Below, in pieces: positions 33,987-44,486 of a stretch of DNA of 64,000 bases (within the stretch, counting starts at the first letter, position 1; each line of letters opens with the position of its first letter). The notes under the pieces were generated by a model, which saw nothing but the letters and a program-made list of their open reading frames with translations, was not told the DNA's origin and ran no database searches. Location of the stretch: NCBI GenBank assembly GCA_008933995.1, contig WARS01000025.1, positions 7,795,477 through 7,859,476 on the forward strand. Direction: 5' to 3'. This DNA comes from Datnioides undecimradiatus. Its lineage: Eukaryota > Chordata > Actinopteri > Lobotiformes > Datnioididae. The position numbers were made by a program, and so were the translations under genes.

Positions 33987-34179
33987 GAACTCAATCGCTG
34001 GCGGAGGCAGCTGAAGGGAGTGTCTTCCTGTTCAAAGTTTCGCTTGGAGCTCCGTTTGTCCAAAATGTTACCGCACTGTTGCAAAATCATAGTTGTAAAC
34101 AGGACGATTTGTTTACGCGCCACAAATATATGACGATGGATTTATTAAGGAAGCTGTCTGGAGTAGATAAAGATGACAA

Positions 34180-34520
34180 ACAACATAATCTAAAATGACA
34201 AAGACAACAGAATTGAAGCCGAGCTTTGAAAGATGTTACCACTTGCATTTGACAAATGAACGCAGCGCAAGAGAAATGTCAGAAATAATGACAAACAAAG
34301 CACAAGACGCACCAGGCACTTAGGGAAATTATGGCGACGGCGAAGAAAAGGGAAAACAGTTCTGGTGTAATGGAATTGTCAGGGGCTCACATCATTGATT
34401 TAATGCATGCGGTTTCATTCGCCTCATTCAAAGGTAATAGGCAATGAATAAAAGGCCCAGTCATGACTAAATACCGAGAGGGCAGAGAGGTGACAGGAAT
34501 GAAGATGTGCTGGCCCATTG
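34180..34520. other. Candidate conserved noncoding element
   Basis: Non-repetitive block with GGAAATTATGGCG, GTAATGGAATTGTC, ATCATTGATTTAATGCATGC, CATTCAAAGGTAATAGGC, AATGAATAAAAGGC and CATGACTAAATACC. Evenly spread homeodomain-type and SOX-like (CATTGA, CAATGA) cores are enhancer-like. No alignment was possible. Confidence 0.35.
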
Positions 34521-34791
34521 GATAGAGGTGAAAAGGGTGTAGTCCGCCTCTTAGCCAATTACACTCCGTCTGTGTATGTGTGTGCCTGCAAGTTTACTGG
34601 CTTCCTTCCGCTGTCCGGCTCTTTTTATCTCTATATTTTAGAGAGGATGCAAAAACATTTGCATCGCTGGATTGGGTTTATTATGTGGCCCATCTGTTCC
34701 TCCTTTGAGTCGGAATATTTTTTTTTTGTCTTTGATTGAATATGCCGTTTTATCCCAAGTCTCTTACATTTTAATTATCCCCACCCTTCAC

Positions 34792-34808
34792 TTTTTTTTT
34801 TTTTTTTG
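34792..34808. repeat. Poly-T run
   Basis: Seventeen consecutive T bases followed by GTAAGCACC. No retroposed body is recognised on the minus strand. Confidence 0.9.
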
Positions 34809-36285
34809 TAAGCACCATACCGGAAAGTCTCCTGTAAAGCTGCAATCACTGGAGCTCTGGATGTTCTTTAGTACCGTGCAGGCTGTTAAAACAACAGCGG
34901 ACCCAGAGGGAGCAAGCACCGAGGGCCATTTATTAGGTGAACAGACCATAAAACTGATTTTGCACGCTAACTGTTTTTGTGGTTAGCTCTTGATTTGGGC
35001 GCATCAGTGTTCCCGGGAAAGATTGGATTCTGCAGACTTCACTGGACCGAAAGCTTTCATTAAAACTCCTGCTTCACCACCGCTTTTACAACAACATGTT
35101 TAGGGACTGTAGAACGGTAATCTGGACCACGTTCCCTCTTCAGCACCCCAAGGAATGCATATCCACACGCTGGTGCTTCGGCCAGAGCGCCATGTGTTCC
35201 TGAGATCAATGGTTTCTGAGTGGAGCAGTTAAGAGCAATGACAAACTGAATAGCTGGGTATTTTCTCCGGCTTGCCAGTCTCATCTCCACTCCCTGCCAG
35301 GGCTGAAGTATTTCTCTGCAATGCCCAGGGCTCTGTTTTGTTTTCTTTTAAAACTGTGTGTATGCGCAAAGCGGAGAGGTTCAAAAGGGCTTTTGAGGAT
35401 GCAATCCAATTCTCTGAGCATACAAGCACAGTTTTCTGTCTGCTCCTGTACGGTGGGGAGGTTTTAGTCTGAAAGCATGGTCGTTTTCTTGTTTTTGTGT
35501 TATTACGGGACACGGGGTTAGGTCACCCTCTCTCGCTGTTTTTTGCAGCTGCTGACATTCCATTATTTCTGTGGGAGCATATTCCAGCGTTTCTAGGCCT
35601 GAAACACAGTTACTGATCAGATTACTGCCTATTTTATGTCCTGAGAAATGGCCTATTCTTCGGTGTGTCGCGAGGCTGTTTGCTGGAGATGGATGCTCAG
35701 TTTCTTCAGGTCAAGCTGGCGGCAGTGCACTAATCGCTGGACTTGTTGCACCGTGGAGAAGGTCCTGCTGTGAAGAACTTCACCATCGCTTGGTTTAGGA
35801 GGTGACCTGAAACGATATGTGTTAATATTCATGTGACATAGCCCCCAGACTCATTATGAGGGGAGTGAAGGAGAAGGTCAGGTGATGCTGTTATAGGAAA
35901 GGATGGAACCAACATTCGTATTTGTTGTTTTATAAGCAAACAACAGAGCTCAATGTTGCAAGAGCATTATAAGCATTTAATATCTGTTTGATACTGTAAC
36001 CATGGCAATAATCAACCCCTAACTTTAGACAAAGTAGACATTTAACCCCAATCGTAACGTTGGTTACCACAAAGAATCATGGTGATGGTCAAACCAGTGC
36101 CTTCCTACGTCACACCATGAGCATTAATTACCATTTTGCAGCTTGGATGACCAATCACAGCCTGAAATTGTCAGAAATTTGATTTGGGACCAAATCAGTC
36201 CAGCATTGCGGCAATGACCCACACACACACGTGACAACCAATCCTAATAAAGCACAAAATGATGATTCAACATCACAATTGCCAT
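34809..36285. other. Unannotated noncoding stretch
   Basis: A good acceptor-like CGCTGTTTTTTGCAG occurs at about 35534-35548, but the following frame stops after about 16 codons. The open frame at 35272-35472 is unrecognised. No repeat family recognised. Confidence 0.4.
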
Positions 36286-36290
36286 TATAA

Positions 36291-36691
36291 TGTAACAACT
36301 CTGGGTGAGCCAAAGACATAGGTGCAGAGAACCACGCAGGAAACAAGGTAAGTATTCAAAGAAGCCAAAGTCTTTAGGGAAGAAATGAGTTATCGTACAC
36401 AGGAAGTCAGGTTAGCACAAACAAATCCAGGCAGGATGTATGCAACAACCGAAACTCCAATAAAGAAGCCAAGACACGGGGAAAGTAAACACAATATCCA
36501 TGAAAACGATGCACACACAATTACTAGCAAAGAAAATCTGGCAGAGGTACACGCGCAGGGTTGGCTACTGGCAGAATCAGGGGCTGGTGGGTGATGAGAC
36601 ACAGGTGGAGACAATCAAGGAGGCGGGAAACACACGGGGACAGGAACTGGAACGACGAGGACATGTAAGTGCCAAAATAAAAAGTGGCACA
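36291..36691 (-). mobile_element. LTR of a Ty3/gypsy-like retrotransposon
   Basis: The plus strand starts TGTAACAACTCTGGGTGAGC, which on the minus strand is a typical fish LTR 3' end (GTTGTTACA). Inside are GCTGGTGGGTGATGAGACAC, AGGTGGAGACAATCAAGG and GGAACGACGAGGACATG, phrases I associate with fish Ty3/gypsy LTRs in reverse. About 400 bases long. I see no internal coding domain on either side, so it is a solo or orphan LTR. The right edge is uncertain (ACA at 36689-36691 is the best candidate) and I find no matching target-site duplication. Confidence 0.5.
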
Positions 36692-36714
36692 GATGGATCA
36701 TGTCTCCGCTTATG

Positions 36715-36715
36715 T

Positions 36716-36775
<60 letters not shown>
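36715..36775. repeat. Compound (GT)n(TA)n microsatellite
   Basis: About fourteen GT units run directly into about eleven TA units, with an interrupted TTTATATATACGTA tail, just right of the LTR at 36.3-36.7 kb. Confidence 0.95.
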
Positions 36776-36789
36776 CGTATGCAATCTGA

Positions 36790-37380
36790 CATCCCCTCAA
36801 AACTGGAGTTTTGCAGCCAGACACAGATTGCATCCGGTATTTATTAGACCCATCTCGCCCCGTGTGACGCACCATGAACCAACCACATCCCTCTTGTGGC
36901 ACGGCGTATAGGGGCCTTTTAAAAGACGCCTCAACATCCCTCCTCTGATGCCTGCACGCATCTGACTGGACTGGGGGGACTTCATTATGTAGAGTCTTGT
37001 CAAGGTCAGGGTGCGGCGTCAGGGTGTAGCTGGCTTTTCCCTGACGCCTGCTCCCTTCCAAACACTAATAGTCGTTCGCCACATGATTACGTCGAGAAGA
37101 GAGGGCTGATTGTTCGATTTGGTTGAAACTTGGAAAGCAGCCTCCTGCAGACGCCTCTCGCCCTCTACTGCTGCAAGACGTTACTCTAAAATAATAGGAA
37201 GTGACAGATTCAACACTCCAGTTGCATCTTTAATCATTCGCCTTCACACTCACAAAACAAAGCTCAACACGATATGTGCATTTAAACTTTAACTTTATCA
37301 TTTCCCGGCTGTAACTCATGTACAGTAAGGCACTTTTTAACTGCCTGTGAGTCAAAACAACGCGTCTCTGCTCCTGCATC
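36790..37380. other. Unannotated noncoding stretch
   Basis: Unique sequence with unrecognised overlapping frames on both strands. No gene supported. Confidence 0.45.
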
Positions 37381-37389
37381 TGGTGTTGT

Positions 37390-37765
37390 GGTGTTTGGAA
37401 ATTTGCTGATTGGCCTGATTGAGATGCTAATTTTAATTTTAAAGGCCCCCTCGCTGCTACACCGCGCTCTGATTTTTGATGTACCTCGGAGGAATGGTGC
37501 AACTTGTTTTTTTTTTCACGATTTATCAAAGTGGAACATAAATGCTTTATTTGCGGAGGATTATATGTTCTCCCCCTAACTTTGTCTCCTGCACTGGCCT
37601 CGTTTGTTGCTTCAGTAACCCTGTTTCTTTGTCGGCTCGTCCCGGTTGTCAGCCTCTCTCTGAACGGGTTTCAGATGACTGCCATGCAAATGTACCTGTT
37701 CGAAAAAGTTGTTATTAATACATTAAGGAATGTAAATTGCATTGCGGGGATGGAAGTGCTGATGC
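37390..37765. other. Candidate conserved noncoding element with octamer
   Basis: It contains GGAAATTTGCTGATTGGCC, GATGCTAATTTTAATTTTAA, a consensus POU octamer ATGCAAAT at 37684-37691, GTTGTTATTAATACATTAAG and GTAAATTGCATTGCGG. Octamer plus TAAT-rich flanks is a typical neural enhancer texture. A 120-codon frame (37504-37866) crosses it but has no recognisable domain. Confidence 0.35.
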
Positions 37766-38700
37766 TGTCTCTCCTGCAGCCAAGGGAGTCTGTTTTTTAT
37801 TCTCTCACTGTTAAACCTGTTTCCACTGATATGCTCCTGTTGCCTTATCTTAGTTTCTCACCCTAAACAGCGTCTATCATTGCTCCCCCCTCTCCCGACT
37901 CTGCCGCTCTCTTTCTCACCTACATCTTTTGGTGTGTTTTTTATCTTCGCCGCCAGCCTTGGCATCCATCATTTCAATGTCGCCACCACTGAAAAGCTCT
38001 CCACATTCCCTTGTGTCTTCCGCGGACCAATTACAAATGCATCTGTATGTTCATCTCCAAACACAGTATGTACTTCCCTTTGTAAATACGGATAAAGCGC
38101 CTCCCGTCCTGCCTCTTATCGCCCGCCGTACTGTAGCTTCGACGTCGTCCTTCAGATGTAAGGAATGAGAAAGCGACTTGCTCCACCAAGAATGTTCTCT
38201 CTTTAAATCCCCCAGCACAGTTTATCTCAGCGAGAAGTTAAGTAGATATATGACGCATCACCTCGCCGATGTTTCAAACTGTTTAGGCAGCTCTGAGAAA
38301 TGCTCGATCCGTGATCTTCCATCTGCAACAAGAAAACAAGCTCTGTAGAATATCTAAAAGCCAATGATTGGACGAGGTTGAGGAGAGGAGCTTTCGTTTG
38401 CCAGCTCTCGTTTCGAGGGATTGTGCAATTTTGTTAAAAATGTCTGATATTAAATGAAAATTAAAAATTAAAACAGGATATTAAAGACTTTCTTTTCCTT
38501 TCATCACCATCATCTTAAATTAAGACTATTACAGTTTCATCTATTTTTATTACTTTATTTGACACCAGTATGATAACATACCCTGACAAAATTAATAAGA
38601 TGGAGCTTAAAGGGGTTTGGGCTCATCAAAAACAAGTTTAGGATTTCATTGGACGACAGTATCTGAGTCATAAATCAGCAGGGCCCATCTTTAAAAGACA
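37766..38700. other. Unannotated noncoding stretch
   Basis: Unique sequence with CCAATTACAAATGCATC near 38025 as the only notable motif cluster. Short overlapping frames are not recognised. Confidence 0.4.
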
Positions 38701-40930
38701 CATCATCACACAGGCAGGTGGTACGTTGTTACGCCAGCAGCTATGCTAATTAAATGCTAAATAAAGCCACACACTATGATATTAAATTGCATTTCATTCT
38801 ACATAAGCAACGACTGGTTAATGAAATAAGTTCCTTGGTGGGATACCTGATTGACTCACTGATGAAGCTCGTTGCTGGCACCTTTGGGTCCCAACTTTGC
38901 AGAGAGAGGAACTTCCTCCTCAGTTTGTCCGTGTCGCTTCTCAACATTTCTGCAAGACACAAATCATCATTCATTATTAACAAGCTAAGCATCAAATGTG
39001 AGGTGGTGGAGAGTAACTGAACACACTTACTCATGTGCAGTACTCAATTACAAATATGAGGTGTGTGTACTTCCCTTTAATACTACTATATACTACTAAT
39101 TTCTAAGATTAATGATAAAAATGTATTCAACAAATTAAAAAATATATATTATTATAGGAGTAAACTTACATGTGACCCAGCAGTATATAAAGTAATATGT
39201 ATATGTGCTTTATAAGATATTAAAGCAGAGACTAGCGCCACATTTAACAGCTGCAATGTTACAGTAATGAACACATTAATGCATAAATAAGAAAAATACA
39301 ATAATATAATATATATTGTTCTGAAATGCAAAATGCACAGTGTGTACGTTTACTTTTTGTTCTCTCATGCTGTTATTTCTGCACTAAAATTTGAAATGCA
39401 GCTCTAATTTGAGTATTTGCTACTGTTACTTCAGTAAAAGATCTTCCACCTCTGCAGAAGTGGCGAGTGTTGTCACCTGCAAGCAATAAACACCCACGTT
39501 TCCAGCACTCATTCATAATTTTGACATGTTCTCCTCTGGTTTCTGTGGAGTTTCACTTCCTTTAATGTTGTCTGCGAGGAGAACCGCCCCAAGGATGCCG
39601 AGGCGTGGTGTTCATGGTCCGCAGAGGATGACCCCTAATTCATAATTCCCTATAATGATCAACTTTGTGGTTCACGACAGGGTACTTTCATCAAAATTTC
39701 AGGTGAATTATCAAAAATTTAAGGAGCACGTTCACGCTCCCCAGAGGATCAACTCTATCCATTGTGGAAACGCCACCCTCAGGCCACAGCATCAAACTTT
39801 AGACAAAAGAGACAGCACACTCAGGATAAAACCACTTGATTACATGACTTCTAAACAGCATTTCTCCAGCGTCACACTCAGAAAAACACCAAGTCTTATT
39901 TGTTCATACACGTCTTAATGTGGTTTCCTAATTAATTCTTCACAATGATCGCTCTGATCGTCCTCGGCTAGAGGTCAGAACTGGTTTACTTAACTGTCCC
40001 GTCGGCACTAAATCACTGGCTGCATTGCATTAAAATGATTAATGTGTGTTACACGCTCGTAATGTGTTATGTTGACCTTTGTTCACGTGTCCCCGGAGCA
40101 ATTTACATGAAGGTGCATCGGCCTACAGGAATGTGATGCGCAGGGGCCGACGCTCACCGAAGGTGTTGGTCCACGTGGATCTACTTTTGAGATATCTTCT
40201 GCGTAAATACGAATCTGCATCACCAGCACCTTCAGGGCTCTACTGTGTCTAATCAGGAACTTGGGATGTGTTGAAAGCTACTATTAAATAGACAGGAACA
40301 CACACACAATGGAAATACACTCATACACACAACAGGGGTGCCAGACTTAAAGCTGATTAGCCAATTATATGAGCGTGAGTGTATTATTTGACTATTAAGT
40401 TTTAAGGGGAAATGAGCTATTTGCCTCAAATTATAACAAGGAAATGGTACATCTGGTGATTATTTACGCTTTTAATGAGGATGCAAAGACACGACAATAG
40501 TGTGTTTTCAGTTTTCGCACAATCCACAGAAAGAATAATTTCAGTGGAGTGAGATTTTCCTGAGCCAACATCCTCGGTGTCCTTCAAGTTTGTGTTCTCA
40601 GTGTCACAGAGTCTATTATGCAATCTGTGCGTACTTGTAAGACTTTTACTTAAGCGCAATTTAATGGCCTTGACTGTACTTTTTAATTACTACAGTATAA
40701 TGCTACACCAGTTATCATATTAGCCCATTAATGAGTAATGAGCTCGTTCTGTTGTCTGCACAGTCAAGGCTCTCTGCCTCCTCATCTCCACCAGCTCAGA
40801 TTCCCTCCCCCACTACTAGCGTCAATGTCCTGCGCCACAGCACCGATGACTGCCGTAATGCTACTTTACACAGCTGCATGCGTGCTCAAATGTCAAAACT
40901 ATTATAATTATTCAATATTATATGTGGTGC
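38701..40930. other. AT-rich noncoding stretch
   Basis: Very AT-rich around 39030-39320 with TATATATTATTATAGG and AATATAATATATATTG strings. Blocks at 39500-39720 and 40420-40740 have scattered ATTA/TAAT cores. No gene, RNA or recognised repeat element. Confidence 0.4.
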
Positions 40931-40938
40931 ATACAGCA

Positions 40939-40963
40939 TATATATATATATATATATATATAT
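40939..40963. repeat. (TA)n microsatellite
   Basis: About twelve TA units after CATACAGCA. Confidence 0.95.
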
Positions 40964-41280
40964 GTATCTCAATATTTTATAGTGTAATTACTTAATTTAT
41001 TGGGGCAACGTTCAACCTTATCTTCTTTTCTGTTAATTCTAATAGGAATTTAATAAGAAAGTGTTTTATAGACTTGCAGAAAGCAGCTTTCCAAACGTCT
41101 CCTTGCATCAAGGATCTATTTTTGCTATTATTTTTAAGAAATAACACGAGAAATAAAAAAGGTTCACCCTCAGTTGCTCCCTGTTGCTCGCAACATTTCG
41201 TACTTCATCAGTCGGAGCATTCAAACACTGACATTTTGAAGGTGTCAGAGGGATGGTTTGGGTTTTCTGAAGCAGGGTTA

Positions 41281-41640
41281 TATGAGGTACTTATCCATAA
41301 TCAGTGTGTCATCTGTGCATTACCTACAGTAGACCCCGGTAGAGTCGTCGCCAGTTGGAGAAGCTGCAGGAGTACCGGTGGAGGAGGTTAAGCAATGTAC
41401 CGCTGTTGACAGGATCAGCAGCAAAATGTCATTTTAAAAAAGGCTATATAAGTTAACTTGTTTCACTGTATTTATAATATTTCCCCTGCTTGCTGTCAGA
41501 CTGCCCTTTCAGACAGGAAGCTGAGATTATCAATCCGTGCATCCTTACAATCCACCAGACACCTATGGCCTACTGCTGCCTCAGTCAGTTAGTTTGTTTG
41601 GCTTATTGTTGGGACTTGGAGGAGCGAAACTAACCCTTTA
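41281..41640 (+). repeat. Dispersed teleost repeat, GAGGTACTTATCCATA family
   Basis: Starts TATGAGGTACTTATCCATAA and then has GTGCATTACCTACAGTAGAC, AGAAGCTGCAGGAGTACCGG, GTTAAGCAATGTACCGCTG, a TTTATAATATTT segment, TTGCTGTCAGACTGCCCTTT, CACCAGACACCTATGGCCTA and CTCAGTCAGTTAGTTTGTTT. This is a nearly full-length version of the element truncated at 18636-18744. I know the family as abundant in percomorph fish genomes and transcript tails. It has no coding capacity. Transposon class is not certain. Confidence 0.7.
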
Positions 41641-42420
41641 AAACACCAAAGTCATAGTGTAACACGAACCTATTGATAGGGACAGCAACACACCAGAAAC
41701 GCCTTTATTCTGGGAGGTGTTGTCAGTGGCAGGGACACGGCGCAGTCGTGTCTAACTTTGAACCATTGATCTGCAAATTTGTGCCACTGTCCTCTTGAAA
41801 GCATCATGTTTTGTGGAAGAAGGAGAGCTGAAGAGTCCAAATCTGTTCAAATTTAATGCTACAAATAGCTGTTTCGTATAAACTTTGTGAACTTACTGAT
41901 TATGTTCAACCTTAACAAGAACAAAACGCAGAGGGACCAAACAGCATAGTTGACCAGCTCTAGCATGCTCCTAGCTAGCTAGCACATTAGCAACCAGCTA
42001 CAGTAGCTCGCTAAATAGCCCAAAGCTTTCAAAACCAAATATATTAAAACATTTATGGGTTTCACTGTGCCACCTTTTGGTATGGATTCATATTTTAAAT
42101 CCATTTCTAATATTTCTTCCAGTTAATGTTTTGTGTTTGTGTACCAAGCTGCAGTTAGCTAATGTATTCCTTGTGATATATCACCACACCGCTCCAATAT
42201 GAATGTCAGGCCAGTCATGTCAGAAGACAGTAGTTCATCTTGTTAAACTGTGCAGCTGTAGTTTGATTTCATTATAATTGCAATCTATTATTTTGTCCAC
42301 TTGGCAGCATGTGCACGTGTTTATATGATTTCTGTTTATTGCTTCCCTGCTAAATAGCTGTAGCGCAACATCGCACCCTCTTCTCCTCTTCTCTGCACTG
42401 ATGTGTGTCTCCGACTTGCT
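41641..42420. other. Noncoding stretch with GCTA cluster
   Basis: 41958-42022 holds CTAGCATGCTCCTAGCTAGC and TAGCACATTAGCAACCAGC, one of the window's GCTA clusters. The rest is unique, without a supported gene. Confidence 0.4.
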
Positions 42421-42447
42421 GTGTCACTTTTTTTTTTTTTTTCCCAG

Positions 42448-42490
42448 CTGGAGGAAGAGGAAGGCTGTGAGACAGAACAGTGTTTGGCAG
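42448..42490 (+). other. Exon-like 43-bp segment
   Basis: Preceded by about sixteen T and CCCAG (acceptor AG at 42446-42447) and followed by CAG/GTATTT (donor GT at 42491). In one frame it reads LEEEEGCETEQCLA and has no stop. A branchpoint-like CACTGAT lies about 50 bases upstream. Length 43 would shift frame unless its neighbours compensate. There is no flanking exon to support it, so it could be chance. Confidence 0.18.
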
Positions 42491-43085
42491 GTATTTGAGT
42501 GGCGTCCCTGACACTTCCACTTAATTAGCAGCCATATTTTCCAGCTGCAGAGATACCTGCTGCTGTTGTCAAAACTTTTTCTTTTTTTTCCCATGCAAGG
42601 AAACTGTTAAAATCATGTAATTTCTGAGCTGCTCGTTTTTTTCTTTGTTGCATTTCTGGTTCTTAAATACACCGGTTTTAAGACCAGCAAAGTTTGTCTT
42701 TTGGATGTGCTGCAGCTTCTCGGTGACACCACTTCAAACAAAATCACACTCTGACACATAGTTTCCAATGTGATATCAATAAACCACAAAGGACACGCTT
42801 AACCAAAGTGGCTAATGTGCAATTAAATGTCAGACTGCATACTAAATGTCAGACTGATGACATTAAAGCCTGGCATGTCAATGACTCCTCACATCCCATG
42901 GCTTCTGTTAGGTTTCACGGAAAAACAAGATGTTTATATATGAGCATTTTTCTTTAGGCGATGCCAATTTATTTCATATTATGTGTTTGACAGCGTCCAC
43001 CAGCTGCACTAAATAGCTGGTATCTATTCCTGTCGCATCTATTTTAATTGTCTCATTTATTCATGAACTGTCGAGCATTTCCAGG
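42491..43085. other. Noncoding stretch with 19-bp spaced direct repeat
   Basis: TAAATGTCAGACTG occurs at 42823-42836 and again at 42842-42855. Otherwise unique. Confidence 0.6.
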
Positions 43086-43089
43086 ATGT

Positions 43090-43434
43090 GAGGTCACAGT
43101 TCACCTTGGTACGACTGCATGGTCCCGTGACAGCTGCCATCGGCCTGTCGAGTTGCAGTTAACATCCGTGTATACATATTATGAATTGTTGGTATTTCCT
43201 CATGTCATTCAATTAGACGTTTGTGTGAAACTTTGTCATAATTTGGCCAAAAATGGTTTTGCGAGGCCACAGTTCACCTTGATACGACTGCATGGTCCAA
43301 TGACAGCTTCCATCGACCTGTCGAGTTGCAGTTAACATCCATATAAATTGTTAGTGTTTCCTTATGTAACTGTATTAGACACGTGTGTGAAACTTTGTCA
43401 TAATTTGGCCAAAAACGGTTTTGCGAGGTCACAG
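43090..43434. repeat. Tandem fish repeat, units of 173 and 162 bp
   Basis: GAGG(T/C)CACAG starts units at 43090 and 43263 and a third at 43425. Each full unit contains TACGACTGCATGGTCC, CTGTCGAGTTGCAGTTAACA, TTAGAC followed by GTGTGAAACTTTGTCATAAT and TTTTGCGAGG. The motifs belong to a well-known percomorph repeat built around GAGGTCACAGTGACCTTTGA. Confidence 0.9.
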
Positions 43435-43468
43435 TGAGCTTAAACTTTGAATGCTTGAGTCTAATCTG
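43435..43468. repeat. Left part of interrupted fish repeat
   Basis: AAACTTTGAATGCTTGAGTC and CTAATC continue the third unit of the GAGGTCACAG family up to the LTR insertion point. The last four bases (TCTG, 43465-43468) are the left target-site copy. Confidence 0.65.
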
Positions 43469-43757
43469 TGTGACGACCCCTCCTGGGCACTAGGTGTCCG
43501 TGTTCAAGGTTCCTTTGCAGGTGCAGGATGGAGAGATGAGCTACATCTGGGCTCTGTGCGCCCCCGGATATATACCTCGTTTTCCCTGCATTGATCTCCC
43601 AGCCCAACAAGGGACAGCTGACATTCTTCCATGTGTTTGAGTTGTAGTTGGTTTGGGCTTGTGTTTTTTCCGTTGTAATAATTATTTTTGGCTGCCACAC
43701 ATAGTGTCGTCTTGTCGCCCCCTCATTTTGTTGCAGTTGTTGAGCCCGGCTGTAACA
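43469..43757 (+). mobile_element. Solo LTR with target-site duplication
   Basis: The 289-base segment begins TGTGACGACCCCTCC and ends GGCTGTAACA, the TG...CA termini of retroviral-type LTRs. TCTG flanks it on both sides (43465-43468 and 43758-43761; five bases if the ambiguous T is counted), the size expected for Ty3/gypsy integration. A TATA-like ATATATA lies at 43568-43574. There is no internal region, primer-binding site or second LTR nearby, so it is a solo LTR left by recombination. It splits an older fish repeat whose two halves resume on either side. Confidence 0.75.
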
Positions 43758-43761
43758 TCTG

Positions 43762-44005
43762 TTGAGTCAAACTGTTTGTGCCAAACCTAGAGGGGTTCAT
43801 GATGCCAAAAACATGTTTCGTGAGGTCACGGAGACCCTGACCTTTGACCATCAGAATTTAATCAGTTCACTCTTTAGTCCAAGCTGGCGTTTGTGCCAGA
43901 TGTAGCAAAAGTCCTTTCAGGTGTCACGGATATATCGCTGTCACTGTGACGCTTTGAACCTCCAAAATCTGATCAGGTCTTCATGGAGTGCAGCTGAATC
44001 TTGTG
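43762..44005. repeat. Right part of interrupted fish repeat
   Basis: It resumes with TTGAGTC and GTTTGTGCCAAA, then has GAGGTCACGGAGACCCTGAC, CTTTGACCATCAGAATTTAA, AGTCCAAGCTGGCGTTTGTG, and a further diverged copy with GTCACTGTGACGCTTTGAAC and CCAAAATCTGATCAGG. These are landmarks of the percomorph GTGACCTTTGACC family. Confidence 0.75.
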
Positions 44006-44293
44006 ACTGTCTGTCGGCTGTTTAGGGTATTTAACTTGTGTGATGTAGACAGCAACACTTAACATGCTAATTTCAACTGAAACCATGATCTTTTCTATGT
44101 ATTTTGGTCCTAACCAACCTAACCAATCTGCAGCCATGTGTTTATCTTTGTTACCACCACAACATGGAGCAGATGAGGTTGGTTCTAAGTCACATGGTCA
44201 CATCATGATCTTGCTGGTCAGTTGCAGAATATAGAGTTCCTATACCTTTACTCTTCAGCATCACGTGGACACATTACCGATCTCATATTGTAT

Positions 44294-44486
44294 TTAAATG
44301 GTAAATAGACTGTACTTATATAGAGCATTTCTCATGTGACCTCTTCACTCTGTTTGACACCACAAATCAGCATTCACCCATTTATACAGAGGTAATCTCA
44401 CGTCGCAAACCAACTCATGCCACGTGAAGCACTTAGGGGTTTAGTGTCTTGCCGAAGGGCTTTTGGGCTTTCAGCCTGAAGGAGCC
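44294..44486 (-). mobile_element. tRNA-derived SINE, 5' truncated
   Basis: The plus strand reads AAATGGTAAATAGACTGTAC, TTATATAGAGCATTTCT, CATTCACCCATTTATACAG, GGGGTTTAGTGTCTTGCCG and CTGAAGGAGCC. This is the reverse complement order of a common fish tRNA-derived SINE, whose tail ends in the ATATAAGTACAGTCCATTTACC-type stretch seen reversed here. The tRNA-like head beyond GGAGCC is missing. A small piece of the same family, in plus orientation, is at 7638-7712. Confidence 0.7.
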
